Position numbers and translations under genes: made by a program. Positions 8,784-18,039 of a stretch of DNA of 64,000 nucleotides are shown one piece after another (position 1 is the first letter of the stretch; each line of letters starts with the position of its first letter). The notes under the pieces were generated by a model that saw only the letters and a list, made by a program, of their open reading frames with translations, did no database searches and was not told where the DNA came from. The DNA is from Methanocella sp. (GTDB taxonomy: Archaea; Halobacteriota; Methanocellia; Methanocellales; Methanocellaceae): assembly GCF_035506375.1 (NCBI RefSeq), contig NZ_DATJPM010000038.1, forward strand, positions 1-64,000. Reading direction: 5' to 3'.

Positions 8784-10964
8784 ATGGCGCTGGAACAGCC
8801 CCCCGGGATCGTGGACCGCAGAAAGATACACGAGGCGCACACCCGGGTAAAGGACATCCTGGGCGCGCTGGTGATAAGGGACGGCGCCCTCACGCTGGTC
8901 ACGGCGAAGAACGGCGACGTCCCCATCGAGGAGAACCACGGCTTCGGCCTCTATTACAGGGACTGCCGGTTCCTGAGCGGCTATACGCTGCGGTGCAACG
9001 GCCGGACGCCCACGGACATCCTGTCGAGCGACGAGAAGGGCTACGCGTCCTTCACGGTCATGACGAACGCTCGCTATAAGGACGAGAACGGGCGGCAGGT
9101 CGAAAAGGAGACGCTGAGCATACGCCGGGACCGTATCATCCCCGGAATCCTGGACGAGAAGATCTCCATCACGAACTATAACGAGTTCGAGGCGGCCGTG
9201 GAGCTCTCCCTGGCGTTCGACTCGGACTTCGACGATATATTCACGGTAAGGGGCATGACCCATCCCACGAACGGCCGAGTACTGCCCCCGGCATACGAGA
9301 AAGGGCAGCTGACGCTTCGATATCTTGGCGAGGACGGGCACCGCCGGAATACCCGCATTATCTTCGACCCTCTCCCTTCCGCCGTACGCGATGGCGAGGC
9401 GGTTTTCAATCTTCACATAAAGCCCAGGGAACAGGAGGCCATCCGCCTTCGCATCCAGGTCGAGGACATGCCTCCGGATACGCCCTCGGCCGTGGACGAC
9501 CGCCAGCTTCAGCGGCGCATAAAAGGCATCCGGGCCTCCTACGCGGACACGATGGAGTGCTGCAGCAACATCCAGACCGACAACGGCATCTTTAACAAAA
9601 TATTCCTGCGCTCGCTATCGGACCTCCGGATGCTCTACATGGGCCAGCCCGTGGACATTTTCTATTCCGCCGGCGTGCCCTGGTATGACGCCCTCTTCGG
9701 GCGGGACAGCATCATCTCCGCCATGCAGGTCATGCCATATAACCCAGAAGTGGCGAGAAGCACGCTGAGGGTGCTGGCGGGCTACCAGGGCCGGAAGGCA
9801 GACGACTGGAGGGACGAGCGGCCCGGCAAGATCCTCCACGAGCTACGGGTGGGCGAGCAGGCGAACCTCAACAACATCCCCGATACGCCTTACTATGGCA
9901 GCGTGGACTCGACGCCCCTGTTCCTGATACTTTTAGCGGAGTATATAGACTGGACGGGCGATATGCGCCTGTTCAACGACCTGAGCGGGAACGTTGACGC
10001 GGCCCTGAAGTGGATCTACGAGTACGGGGACCTGGATGGCTCGGGCCTGCTCTCATATACGCAGCGCTCTTCGAAGGGCCTCTACAACCAGAGCTGGAAG
10101 GACTCCTGGGACTCCATGAGCCACGCGGACGGCAGCCTGGCCGTCCATCCAATCGCCGCGGCCGAGGTGCAGGGATACGCCTATATGGCCCGGCGGCGGA
10201 TCGCGAACCTGCTCGACCGCGCCGGCCGGCACGAGGATGCCGACCGCCTCCGGCAGGACGCGGTGAACCTGCGGTGGAAATTCAACAACGATTTCTGGAT
10301 GGAGGACAGGAAATACTTCGCCGAGGCCCTGGATAAGAATGGCCAGTGCGACGTGATCTCGTCGAACCCGGCCCAGGCGCTCTGGAGCGAGATCATAGAG
10401 CCCGAAAAAGCCCGCCTGGTCGTCGGCCGGATCTTCCAGAAGGACATGTTCTCCGGGTGGGGCATCCGCACCCTTTCCTCGAATGAGAAGCGCTATAACC
10501 CCCTGGGCTACCATAACGGCACCATCTGGCCCCACGATAACTCGCTCATCTGCATGGGCCTGAACAGGTACGGCTTCAAGGAGGAGCTCGCCGTGCTTTT
10601 CACCTGCATGTACGAGGCGGCCGGGTTCTACCCCATCTATCGCCTGCCGGAGCTGTTCGGCGGCTTCCAGCGCGGGGAGTACGACGTGCCCATAAAGTAC
10701 CCCGTCGCCTGCAGCCCGCAGGCGTGGTCCGCGGGGTCAATACCTTACATGCTTTCCGCGTCCTTGGGCTTTATCCCGGACGCGCTGAACACGCGCCTTA
10801 CGCTCTATAAGCCAAAGCTGCCGCCATGGCTGCGCACCGTGAAGATCGGCAAGATCATCGTGGGCGACGCCTACACGGAGCTCGAGTTCAAGCGGGAAGG
10901 CGAGAGCACGCTGGTCAACGTCGTGGGTAAGCGGGGCAACCTGGAAGTGAATATCGTCTATTGA
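8784..10964 (+). CDS. Amylo-alpha-1,6-glucosidase-type glycogen debranching enzyme
   Basis: 726 residues. The N-terminal GDE_N_bis beta-domain (about 30-240) includes TAKNGDVPIEENHGFGLYYRD. The C-terminal (alpha/alpha)6-barrel carries GVPWYDALFGRDSIISAMQ and YHNGTIWPHDN, typical of the debranching glucosidase and GH63-like families with acidic catalytic residues. It should hydrolyse alpha-1,6 branch points of glycogen or related alpha-glucans in the cytoplasm. It follows the molybdopterin protein by 4 bp, so they are probably co-transcribed, although the functional link is unclear. Confidence 0.88.
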   Translation: MALEQPPGIVDRRKIHEAHTRVKDILGALVIRDGALTLVTAKNGDVPIEENHGFGLYYRDCRFLSGYTLRCNGRTPTDILSSDEKGYASFTVMTNARYKDENGRQVEKETLSIRRDRIIPGILDEKISITNYNEFEAAVELSLAFDSDFDDIFTVRGMTHPTNGRVLPPAYEKGQLTLRYLGEDGHRRNTRIIFDPLPSAVRDGEAVFNLHIKPREQEAIRLRIQVEDMPPDTPSAVDDRQLQRRIKGIRASYADTMECCSNIQTDNGIFNKIFLRSLSDLRMLYMGQPVDIFYSAGVPWYDALFGRDSIISAMQVMPYNPEVARSTLRVLAGYQGRKADDWRDERPGKILHELRVGEQANLNNIPDTPYYGSVDSTPLFLILLAEYIDWTGDMRLFNDLSGNVDAALKWIYEYGDLDGSGLLSYTQRSSKGLYNQSWKDSWDSMSHADGSLAVHPIAAAEVQGYAYMARRRIANLLDRAGRHEDADRLRQDAVNLRWKFNNDFWMEDRKYFAEALDKNGQCDVISSNPAQALWSEIIEPEKARLVVGRIFQKDMFSGWGIRTLSSNEKRYNPLGYHNGTIWPHDNSLICMGLNRYGFKEELAVLFTCMYEAAGFYPIYRLPELFGGFQRGEYDVPIKYPVACSPQAWSAGSIPYMLSASLGFIPDALNTRLTLYKPKLPPWLRTVKIGKIIVGDAYTELEFKREGESTLVNVVGKRGNLEVNIVY

Positions 10965-11027
10965 GCCGGCTCAATGCATTGCCATGATTTATCATTCTGC
11001 CGGCCGAATAATTTCAGGGTGGATATC

Positions 11028-11192
11028 TTGTGTATTAGCTGCGGATGCGGAATGCACCACGACAGGCATAATAACCCGAGCCTGATAACCATCGATGACC
11101 TGGAGAAGGCAGCGAAGGCCGCCAACATGAGCATAGAGGACGCTGCCGAGAACATCGCGGACGCCGCAGGGCTAAGCTGTAAAAAAGGCTGA
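11028..11192 (+). CDS. Small CGCG-type cysteine protein
   Basis: 54 residues from a TTG at 11028 (GGGTGG 5 bp upstream); the in-frame ATG at 10974 is poorly placed. The N-terminus MCISCGCGMHHDRHN offers a C-x2-C-x-C-plus-His metal site. The rest, ITIDDLEKAAKAANMSIEDA, is a predicted helical hairpin. Short proteins of this design are common in archaea and have no known function. Its stop codon abuts the convergent gene at 11193. Confidence 0.7.
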   Translation: MCISCGCGMHHDRHNNPSLITIDDLEKAAKAANMSIEDAAENIADAAGLSCKKG

Positions 11193-12455
11193 TCAGAGCG
11201 TCAGCAGCATGACGACTGCGCCCACGACAATGACCACGGTCGCCATGATGGCCGTATAGAGCCCGAACTTCCGGGTCCCGAAATAGAAGGCGTAGACGCT
11301 GTGCACTGCCACGTTCACGAATACGGCGAGCATGATGGCGATGACCGCCGTTGAAATGCTCGCCGTGCCGCTGGCGGCCAGCTGCGACACGGACACTGTG
11401 ATGGCGTTCGTATCGGCGAGCCCCGCGAACATCGACGTCAGGTATAGGCCATAGTTGCCTAAATACACTAACGCTGCTTTCGACACGAACATGATGACCG
11501 CGACGAACACGCCGAAGGCCAGCGCCGGCCCGATGCTGAAGGGCGTGGATAGCTTGATGGGGTCGGCTTTATGGTCTCCGCGGCCCCTTATGTAAAAGTA
11601 CGATGCTACCAGTACGCCGCTGACGAACATGGCGCCCAGCGGCAAAATGACGTGCATGACCAGCGCGGGGTAAAAGATGGCGACCAGGAACAGGACCCGG
11701 AGGAACATCACAGTGTTAGCCAGCGTCGAAGACGTCGCCGCCGGGTACTCGATGCCCTTCGACTCCTTCGTGCGCGTGGCCATGGCGGTTGTCACCGCCG
11801 TGCTTGACGCCAGGCCGCCCACGACGCCCGTGAGCGCCAGCCCCAGGTCGGCTCCGAACCATTTTACCAGGAAGTACCCGATGAAGCTTATGGCCGACAC
11901 GATGACGACGATGAGCCAAAGCTGGTACGGGTTAAAGGCCTCCAGCGGCCCGTAGCCATGGTTGAACTGGTCGTACAGGATCGGCAGGATAACTATTGCA
12001 ATGATCGCGAACTTGAGCGAATCGTAAAATTCCTCTTTCGGCAGGCCGTAGGTGAACTCGTGCAGAGGGTCCTTGAACGCCAGGATGACGGTCAGGATGA
12101 TGGCGAAGATGATCGCCAGCGTATAATCGTAGTATGCCGCCGCTCCCAGCAAGAACGTGGCCAGCAGCGCCATTTCCGTCGTATAGCCCAGGTGCTTGCT
12201 GATCTCGGACGCACGGTAATATGCGACCACGGTGAGCATAGTGATCGCCAGCAGCGCCACTGCCACGGTGAGCATAAAGCCCTGGTCGGAGAGGTATGCC
12301 GAAACGCCTCCGATGAGGCCGACGATGCCGAAGGTGCGCAGCCCTGCGAACTTCACGTTCTGGCGGCTTTCCTGGGCTATCTCCCTCTCGAGGCCGACTA
12401 CCAGGCCTATGAGCAGCGCGATAGAAAGCTTCTCCAGGAGTAAGAGATCGACCAT
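11193..12455 (-). CDS. MgtC/SapB-DUF4010 membrane protein
   Basis: 420 residues with about 11-12 hydrophobic segments. The N-terminal MgtC-like domain shows IALLIGLVVGLEREI, LRTFGIVGLIGG and TTEMALLATFLLGA. The C-terminal DUF4010 half contains GVVGGLASSTAVTTAMA. Proteins of this family are inner-membrane and linked with Mg2+ or pH stress; transport has not been shown for most. It is transcribed alone on the minus strand and converges on the small cysteine protein. Confidence 0.85.
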   Translation of the reverse strand: MVDLLLLEKLSIALLIGLVVGLEREIAQESRQNVKFAGLRTFGIVGLIGGVSAYLSDQGFMLTVAVALLAITMLTVVAYYRASEISKHLGYTTEMALLATFLLGAAAYYDYTLAIIFAIILTVILAFKDPLHEFTYGLPKEEFYDSLKFAIIAIVILPILYDQFNHGYGPLEAFNPYQLWLIVVIVSAISFIGYFLVKWFGADLGLALTGVVGGLASSTAVTTAMATRTKESKGIEYPAATSSTLANTVMFLRVLFLVAIFYPALVMHVILPLGAMFVSGVLVASYFYIRGRGDHKADPIKLSTPFSIGPALAFGVFVAVIMFVSKAALVYLGNYGLYLTSMFAGLADTNAITVSVSQLAASGTASISTAVIAIMLAVFVNVAVHSVYAFYFGTRKFGLYTAIMATVVIVVGAVVMLLTL

Positions 12456-12495
12456 CTATCATACATTCATGGCATTACACATAAAAATAGCGACG

Positions 12496-13134
12496 TCAGG
12501 CACTGTTCGCCAGCAGCATGAGTCCTCTTACGGCATCCTCGGATGTCATCTCGAACTCTTCATAATACTGCCCGACCGCCTCGAAATCCTCCGGGGCGTC
12601 CAGAAAGACCAGCGGCGCCACCAGCTCCATGTCAGTGACAAGCTCCTTCGGTATCACCGGAGTGGCGATGACCACGTCCGCGGGGCCCTGGTCCCGGATG
12701 GCCTCCACCGCCGCTATCATCGTATTGCCCGTGGCTATGCCGTCGTCGACGATGATGACGGTGCGTCCGTACAGCTTCGGAAAGTCGCCCAGGCCGACGC
12801 GGAGCGTATCGAGCTGCTCTTTCATGTCTCTAACGAGCTTTCTGGACACTTCGCCCACGTACTCGTTCGGGATCTTCCACTTCTCCATCGAGTCCTCATC
12901 CAGGAGCACGGCGCCATTCCACGTCACGGCCCCGATAGCGAACTCCGGGTTAAACGGGGCGCCGATCTTTTTGGCCATGACCACGTCAAGCGGGGCCCGC
13001 ATCTCGAGCGCGATCTCGTAGGCAACGGGCACGCCGCCCATGGGTATAGCCAGCACGATGACGTCCTGGCCCTTATAGGCCCCCAGCTGCTGTGCCAGCA
13101 TGCGCCCGGCTTCCCTGCGATTCCTGAACTTCAT
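12496..13134 (-). CDS. Phosphoribosyltransferase-domain protein
   Basis: 212 residues from the ATG at 13134 (MKFRNRREAGRML); the frame is open further upstream, but that part overlaps the next gene. The PRPP-binding signature VIIVDDGIATGNTMIAAVEA is clear, and AIPMGGVPVAYEIA forms the other nucleotide loop. The family (COG1926 type) resembles erythromycin-esterase-linked phosphoribosyltransferases, whose substrate is not established. It lies 11 bp after the stop of the gene at 13146-13565, so the two are likely one transcript. Confidence 0.88.
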   Translation of the reverse strand: MKFRNRREAGRMLAQQLGAYKGQDVIVLAIPMGGVPVAYEIALEMRAPLDVVMAKKIGAPFNPEFAIGAVTWNGAVLLDEDSMEKWKIPNEYVGEVSRKLVRDMKEQLDTLRVGLGDFPKLYGRTVIIVDDGIATGNTMIAAVEAIRDQGPADVVIATPVIPKELVTDMELVAPLVFLDAPEDFEAVGQYYEEFEMTSEDAVRGLMLLANSA

Positions 13135-13145
13135 ATTCCCGCCTT

Positions 13146-13565
13146 TTATGCCCTGGCCATGGTCGTCCTGGTGGACTGTGCCAGGCCTTTTGAGAGCTCG
13201 CTCAGCGTGATGGTCGTGATATACTTGTGCAACTGTAAGAAACCGCCAATGGCGTCGAAGCTCCTGACCTTGCCCTGGATGGACTTCTGCGTGGCGTTGT
13301 CGGGCACCACGAAGATCAGATGGTCGCAGTCCGTCCACAGCGACCTCAGCGCGCTCGACGTGATGACATCCGGATTGACGTCCCCCCTTTCGGGCAATAT
13401 CTGCACGGCGTATTTCATCTCGGGCAGGTTCGGATGGTCCTGCCTCGACCATACCTGGCTGATGTTGCCAACGCCCAGGTTGACGTCGTGCTCGACCTTG
13501 AAGCCGAGCTGCTTCGCCACGTCCTCGCAGATCGCCCCCATGCTCTCTTCCAGCCCCGTATCCAT
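13146..13565 (-). CDS. Uncharacterised alpha/beta protein
   Basis: 139 residues, soluble. The strands EMKYAVQILPE and DHLIFVVPDN separated by helices give a fold that could be of the restriction-endonuclease-like type, but I see no full PD-(D/E)xK motif, so that is only a guess. It is the first gene of a two-gene unit with the phosphoribosyltransferase and is divergent from the gene at 13705. Confidence 0.65.
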   Translation of the reverse strand: MDTGLEESMGAICEDVAKQLGFKVEHDVNLGVGNISQVWSRQDHPNLPEMKYAVQILPERGDVNPDVITSSALRSLWTDCDHLIFVVPDNATQKSIQGKVRSFDAIGGFLQLHKYITTITLSELSKGLAQSTRTTMARA

Positions 13566-13634
13566 TGCTATCGCATCCTGTTTCGTTGTTATAAAGAAAA
13601 ATCAGATTCGGAGCACTAGAAATTTCGCAATATA

Positions 13635-13670
13635 TTCCGCGGAATTATTTCCCGGCTTTCCGCCGCGGAA
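13635..13670. promoter_or_regulatory. Perfect 8-bp inverted repeat in a divergent promoter region
   Basis: TTCCGCGG at 13635-13642 is repeated inverted as CCGCGGAA at 13663-13670. It lies in the 139-bp gap between the divergent genes ending at 13565 and starting at 13705, beside AT-rich TATA-like sequence. It could be an operator shared by both directions. This is inference from position only. Confidence 0.45.
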
Positions 13671-13704
13671 GGTTAATAAGGCCGGGCTTCCAATCATCTA
13701 TTAT

Positions 13705-14055
13705 ATGGCTGGCGTTGGAAGGATGTCGGATTTCGGCAAGCCCGAGTTCACCGACGACGACATCGAGAACCGGCTGGACACCGTCGACCCGTTCGTCGAT
13801 GAGAATTTAACGTACCAGGAGAACGTGCAGAGGCTGGTGTCCTGCGGGCTGTCCGAGGAAAAGGCCTCGAAGTGCGTGGACATGATCATAATCCGCCGGA
13901 ACAAGGACCGGGCACGCCGGGAGGATATCCTGCGCGAGGAAACTGAATACCGGGAAGAGATCGGAGACCTGAAAGAATGTAAGCCCGACGACGAAAGCTG
14001 CGCCCCCGCCGGCGATGAAAAAAAGGCCCCGGAGGCTGCAAAAAGGCAGCCGTGA
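13705..14055 (+). CDS. Small charged helical protein
   Basis: 116 residues from the ATG at 13705; an in-frame ATG at 13723 (MSDFGKPEF) is an equally possible start. The middle (QRLVSCGLSEEKASKCVDMI) looks like a UBA-like or helix-rich segment, followed by a highly charged Arg/Glu coil and a disordered acidic and lysine-rich tail. No known family. It is convergent with the DUF373 gene, 22 bp between stops. The same frame stays open far upstream, but that part is only the complement of other genes. Confidence 0.6.
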   Translation: MAGVGRMSDFGKPEFTDDDIENRLDTVDPFVDENLTYQENVQRLVSCGLSEEKASKCVDMIIIRRNKDRARREDILREETEYREEIGDLKECKPDDESCAPAGDEKKAPEAAKRQP

Positions 14056-14077
14056 ATTTTTAAAGTCCCTGACTGTT

Positions 14078-15184
14078 TTAAAAGTCGATTACCTCGACCG
14101 TGCGGTACTGCATGATCTGCCTTATCAGGTTGGCGAACTGCACGCCGATGAAGCTCACCGCGACCGCAAGCACGATTGAAATACCTAAGCTTTCGAAAGC
14201 CTGCAGTGTGTTGGCCATGTGGATGATGTACTGGGCGCTGCCCCATATTAAAAGGCCGCCGGCCAGCAGGAAGAACGGCGTCGAGAGGTACCTGTACAGC
14301 GAGTCGCTCTCGTCCATATAGGCGTCCACTATCCAGCCGATGATGATGGCCAGGAACGCGGCGCTGAACCACAGCACCGAATGAGACACGAAGATCGCGG
14401 CGTAGTCGAGCAGCCCGGGCGACAGCACGTTCGGGAGGTCGTTCTGCCACGTGGCGACGCCCCATGCGCCCATGATGAACGCCATGATGGTAAGCACCAG
14501 CGATAGCAGGTACGTGACGAATGTCAGCTTGGACTCCTTGAAGGACCGATTAAGGTTAAAGATGAACGTGTCGAAGAGGATGTCTATGCCCAGGCCCCGG
14601 TATAATAGATAGCCGCCCAGGAGCAGCGCGATGGCGACCGGCGTGGCGTTCGGCCAGTCGATCCAGGTCGTGGCCGCGTAGACGAGTAAAATCAATCCGA
14701 TGGGTATGAAAACGACCTTGGCCACCTTGGGGTCGTTGATGAGCTGCTTGATGATATAATAAGTACTTTCCAGGTTCTGGGCCTGCTTGACGACGACCCT
14801 TTTTACGGACTCGATCTTGAGCCGGGACTGCAGGATGGGCATGACCGACTCGTCCTCTGCGCCGTCCGAGACCAGGATCGCCCTCTCCGTCGGGTACTTG
14901 AGAAGGATGTCGTCAAGCTGCGAGGCGATGGCCCGGTCGGACTTGATGCCCAGCTCCCGGTGGCCGGTGATGCAGACCAGCTCGACGTTATGGCCCTCGG
15001 CGCGCATTTGATCGTAGGCCTGGATGCCGCCGAAGATCGTGTTCGTGTCCGATTCCTCCGGGTCCGCGATCCCGAGCTTGCCCGCGGCCTCCAGGCACGC
15101 CTCCCGCCCTATCACGGGGCTCTTCACGCCCGCCTTGACGCCAAGGTCGTCGTCCTTATCGATGCAGATGACTAATATGTCCAT
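14078..15184 (-). CDS. DUF373 family membrane protein
   Basis: 368 residues from the ATG at 15184, which has AAAAGGGG 6 bp upstream (the frame remains open to 15247). The N-terminal soluble domain begins MDILVICIDKDDDLG and contains DTNTIFGGIQAYD and LVSDGAEDE, all DUF373 hallmarks. About seven membrane segments follow from residue ~165. DUF373 is an archaeal family without assigned function. The acidic N-terminal motifs suggest a metal- or nucleotide-binding domain on the cytoplasmic side. Confidence 0.88.
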   Translation of the reverse strand: MDILVICIDKDDDLGVKAGVKSPVIGREACLEAAGKLGIADPEESDTNTIFGGIQAYDQMRAEGHNVELVCITGHRELGIKSDRAIASQLDDILLKYPTERAILVSDGAEDESVMPILQSRLKIESVKRVVVKQAQNLESTYYIIKQLINDPKVAKVVFIPIGLILLVYAATTWIDWPNATPVAIALLLGGYLLYRGLGIDILFDTFIFNLNRSFKESKLTFVTYLLSLVLTIMAFIMGAWGVATWQNDLPNVLSPGLLDYAAIFVSHSVLWFSAAFLAIIIGWIVDAYMDESDSLYRYLSTPFFLLAGGLLIWGSAQYIIHMANTLQAFESLGISIVLAVAVSFIGVQFANLIRQIMQYRTVEVIDF

Positions 15185-15319
15185 TGTTACCCCTTTTGCC
15201 GTTTCAATGGATACGGCCGATGCTCGTCGCTCCATGAGCCGTAGCACGGCCTCTGGTATTTTTTAGACTTGAGACATGATAAAGTTTCTCTCACGATAAG
15301 TGCAGCATTTTACGACATT

Positions 15320-16186
15320 TTAATCCAGAAGGGACGGGAATGGTGAGACGTATTTGACCTTTACGTCGTCCGATCCCCGATTAAATAAGACCACAAAGTA
15401 CCAGGCCGCCTTCCAGCCGAGGCGGGCGTTGTGCGGCTGGAGCTCCTCGGGCAGGATATATTCGCCGCTCCAGCCGGGAATGAGCGGCATCGTGCCGTCC
15501 GGCTTAACTCTATTTCCCGTACCGGGGTCGATGAGCACTGGCACTTCATAGGTGGAGCCGTTCATGAACCTGTTAAAGTTATCCTCGTCCAGCACGAGCG
15601 GGTACAGCTTCGCATCCGCCGGCGTCAGGTTCATGGAGCGGGCGCGGGAGCCGATGATCGGTTTGTCCTCGAAATTCGTCCGCGGGACCGTATATTCGGC
15701 ATAAAAGCTGGCGCTCATCCTTTCGTATATTCCGTTTTCAGGCGGAATGATAACCCAGTTGTTCATAAAGGACGGCATTCCCCCGTAAAAGACGCCCATC
15801 TCCTTCATCGTCTGCGTATCCACGATGACCTTCAGCATATAATCGCCGTACCCGGGGGCCGCATAGCCAGCCACGGCGGTGCCATTCAAGTATACGCCAG
15901 CGTACCTTCCGCGGTCATTCACGTAGACGCCAGTATCGCCGGGCTTGATATACACCGGAGGCCTCGTGCTTGCGGAATGGTCTCGGATCCTCTGCACGAC
16001 GGGGTCCTCGAGGGCGACTGCGATCACCTGCGCCTTCTGCCACGGGATACCCGAGGCATTAGAGGAGCCACTTGACGTATTATCGGCGCCTGGCAGCTGC
16101 TGACCGCCTTGCTGCGAGACCATGAAAACGATGACCATTATGCCGATGATAAGCAAAGCAACCAGCGCAAGCCCGAATTTCTTCAT
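15320..16186 (-). CDS. Membrane-anchored extracellular protein
   Basis: 288 residues from the ATG at 16186 (MKKFGLALVALLIIG). One N-terminal hydrophobic helix is followed by a Ser/Gly/Asn linker and a large extracellular domain with several N-glycosylation sequons (NGT, NAS, NGS). The body is predicted beta-rich and ends FNRGSDDVKVKYVSPFPSLLD. There are no cysteines to speak of and no recognised domain. It stands alone on the minus strand. Confidence 0.7.
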   Translation of the reverse strand: MKKFGLALVALLIIGIMVIVFMVSQQGGQQLPGADNTSSGSSNASGIPWQKAQVIAVALEDPVVQRIRDHSASTRPPVYIKPGDTGVYVNDRGRYAGVYLNGTAVAGYAAPGYGDYMLKVIVDTQTMKEMGVFYGGMPSFMNNWVIIPPENGIYERMSASFYAEYTVPRTNFEDKPIIGSRARSMNLTPADAKLYPLVLDEDNFNRFMNGSTYEVPVLIDPGTGNRVKPDGTMPLIPGWSGEYILPEELQPHNARLGWKAAWYFVVLFNRGSDDVKVKYVSPFPSLLD

Positions 16187-16514
16187 TCTAATACCCAATT
16201 ATGTAATTCCATCATCGCTATAAAAGCGCTCTCTAACGAACTGTCAACAAAAACTGAGCATTGCTAAGTTGATGGTTCTGGCTCTATCCGTTTGCCACCA
16301 GGCAATGTAACTTCGAGGGTCCGCGAGGGAGCGAAGCGAAGCGGAGTCTCCCTTTAGCCTTAAAAGAAGAAAAATAGTGGGCGCCTAACCATCCTTCGTT
16401 ACCATCCCACGATTGAAAGCGAAGCTAATGCAATCGAAAATGAAAGAATTATGGAGGTTCCCCTGGCAGGAACCTACGTTATACTGAGTATATCTCTCAA
16501 AGTGAGCGTGACGT
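16187..16514. other. Intergenic stretch with a small hairpin
   Basis: About 330 bp between two minus-strand genes. A GC-rich segment near 16320-16352 can fold (GGGAG at 16327-16331 pairing with CTCCC at 16348-16352 around a GCGAAGCGAAGCGGA core). It may be the upstream gene's promoter-proximal element or a dispersed repeat. No coding sequence is supported. Confidence 0.4.
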
Positions 16515-17375
16515 TTACAGGAAACCAGAGCGCTGTAGCAGTAACAGGTCCTCGGTGTTGAGCTTCTCTCCAGCCTTGAACTGGGCGAAGACATCCTCGG
16601 CCTGCTTCTTGTACTCGACCTTGTCCTTCGACTCCTTCTCCGTCTTTGCCTTCTTCTTGAGGCCGACGATGACCTTGTCGAAGTCTCTGATTTCTTTTTG
16701 CAGCTTCAGGAATTGCTTGTGGTACTCGTCCGCGGCCTCCTGCGCCTTGACGAACTCCTTGTGCTGGGCGTCCGCCTCTGCGCGCACTTTGTCCGCATCC
16801 CGGAAGCACTCGATCATCTTGTCGTGGTACTCCTGGGCGAGGTCCGCGTACTCCTTGACCTTCTTGTGGAACTCGGAAGCTTCGTCCCTTAAGCCCTGGG
16901 CATCGCCTAAGAACGATTTCAGTTCCTGGTTCTGCTCGAGCTGTTCCTTCTTCTTCTTGAACTCTTCCTTCAGCTCGCTGATCTTATCGACGAGGGCGCG
17001 CTCCTTCTCGGTGGTGAGCACTTCGGTCTGCTGCTTGAACTCGAGGTGGTCGATCTCTTTGCGTAATTCGTTGAGCGACCGGCCGCTGCCGATGTTGTCC
17101 TTCTTCCTGAGCGAGTCGACCCGGGCGTAGACCTCGTTGGCCTTCTCGTTCAGCTCGTTGCGCTTCTCCTTATTCTCGCTGACCTGGTTGTTAAACTCGT
17201 CTCTCTTGGTGCGATACTCTTGAGCCTTGTCAATAAGCTCTTTAGTCTGCTTATTTAACTCATCCCTCCTCTTCGAGAATGCGCTGGCCTTGGAGTTCCA
17301 CTCGTTGCGGTTTTTCTTGAACTCCTCCGCGTCTTTAAGATAGTTTTGTTTCTTGTCTTGCAGTTCTTTTAGCAT
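16515..17375 (-). CDS. Long coiled-coil protein (COG1340-like)
   Basis: 286 residues, nearly all Lys/Glu/Asp/Gln-rich heptads, predicted to be one long coiled coil apart from the last ~25 residues (AGEKLNTEDLLLLQRSGFL). The ATG overlaps the end of serB by 41 bp and has GGAGGAA 9 bp upstream. Archaeal coiled-coil proteins of this kind are typically encoded next to phosphoserine phosphatase, which matches here. The function is unknown; a structural or SMC-like scaffolding role is only speculation. Confidence 0.85.
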   Translation of the reverse strand: MLKELQDKKQNYLKDAEEFKKNRNEWNSKASAFSKRRDELNKQTKELIDKAQEYRTKRDEFNNQVSENKEKRNELNEKANEVYARVDSLRKKDNIGSGRSLNELRKEIDHLEFKQQTEVLTTEKERALVDKISELKEEFKKKKEQLEQNQELKSFLGDAQGLRDEASEFHKKVKEYADLAQEYHDKMIECFRDADKVRAEADAQHKEFVKAQEAADEYHKQFLKLQKEIRDFDKVIVGLKKKAKTEKESKDKVEYKKQAEDVFAQFKAGEKLNTEDLLLLQRSGFL

Positions 17376-18039
17376 GTCGAATGTATTCCTCCTTTATAAT
17401 AGGAATCAACGATTCCATGTTTTTGCCGTCCACGACCACATCCGCCGCACTCCGGACAACGGGCTTCGCGTTGAAGGCGATGAAGGTGCCCACAACGCCC
17501 TTCCAGCACAGGTCGTTCGACCCGTCGCCCACGGCAATGCACTCGCGGGGGCTGATATTGTATTTATTGCAGATTTCTTCGAGAACCTCCTTCTTTGAGC
17601 TCTGCCTCGTCAGCGGTCCCCTGACATCTCCGGTGAGCGCACCATCATCGACGACGAGCTCGTTCGCGTAGTATGCATCCATGTGCAACTGCTCCGCCAC
17701 CCGCCTCGCGATAATGGTAAATCCACCTGATATCAAAACCGTACGAAAACCTAAAGACTTCAGTTCCTTCATCAACTTTTCGGCGCCGGGCATGAGCGGG
17801 ACGTTCCCCGCCACTTCCAGGGCCTTCTGCGTGGGAAGGCCCCGTAGGAGTTTAACTCGCTCTTTGAGGGCGCACTCGAAGTCGAGTTCGCCGTTCATCG
17901 CGCGCGCCGTGACGCAGGCGACGTAGTCGCCAACGCCCCTGGCCCGGGCCAGCTCGATGATGCCCTCGGCGTCTATGACCGTCGAGTCCATGTCAAAAAA
18001 TATGACCGGCTTCGCTCCATCACCTGAGTATAAACTCAT
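17335..18039 (-). CDS. serB: Phosphoserine phosphatase
   Basis: About 234 residues from the ATG at 18039 (ATGs at 18048 and 18054 and a TTG at 18057 are also possible). HAD-superfamily motif I is [10 protein letters not shown], with the nucleophilic Asp and the SerB-type DST. Motif II is VLISGGFT, the motif III Lys lies in [11 protein letters not shown], and motif IV is AVGDGSNDL. It removes phosphate from phosphoserine to make serine, feeding the SHMT encoded just upstream. The start lies inside the 3' end of glyA, and the stop lies inside the coiled-coil gene. Confidence 0.93.
   Translation of the reverse strand: MSLYSGDGAKPVIFFDMDSTVIDAEGIIELARARGVGDYVACVTARAMNGELDFECALKERVKLLRGLPTQKALEVAGNVPLMPGAEKLMKELKSLGFRTVLISGGFTIIARRVAEQLHMDAYYANELVVDDGALTGDVRGPLTRQSSKKEVLEEICNKYNISPRECIAVGDGSNDLCWKGVVGTFIAFNAKPVVRSAADVVVDGKNMESLIPIIKEEYIRHAKRTARQETKLS

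Noticed and set aside
12232..13700. Long plus-strand open frame over the phosphoribosyltransferase region
   Set aside because: It is the complement of genes on the minus strand; only its last part (13705-14055) has its own coding character.
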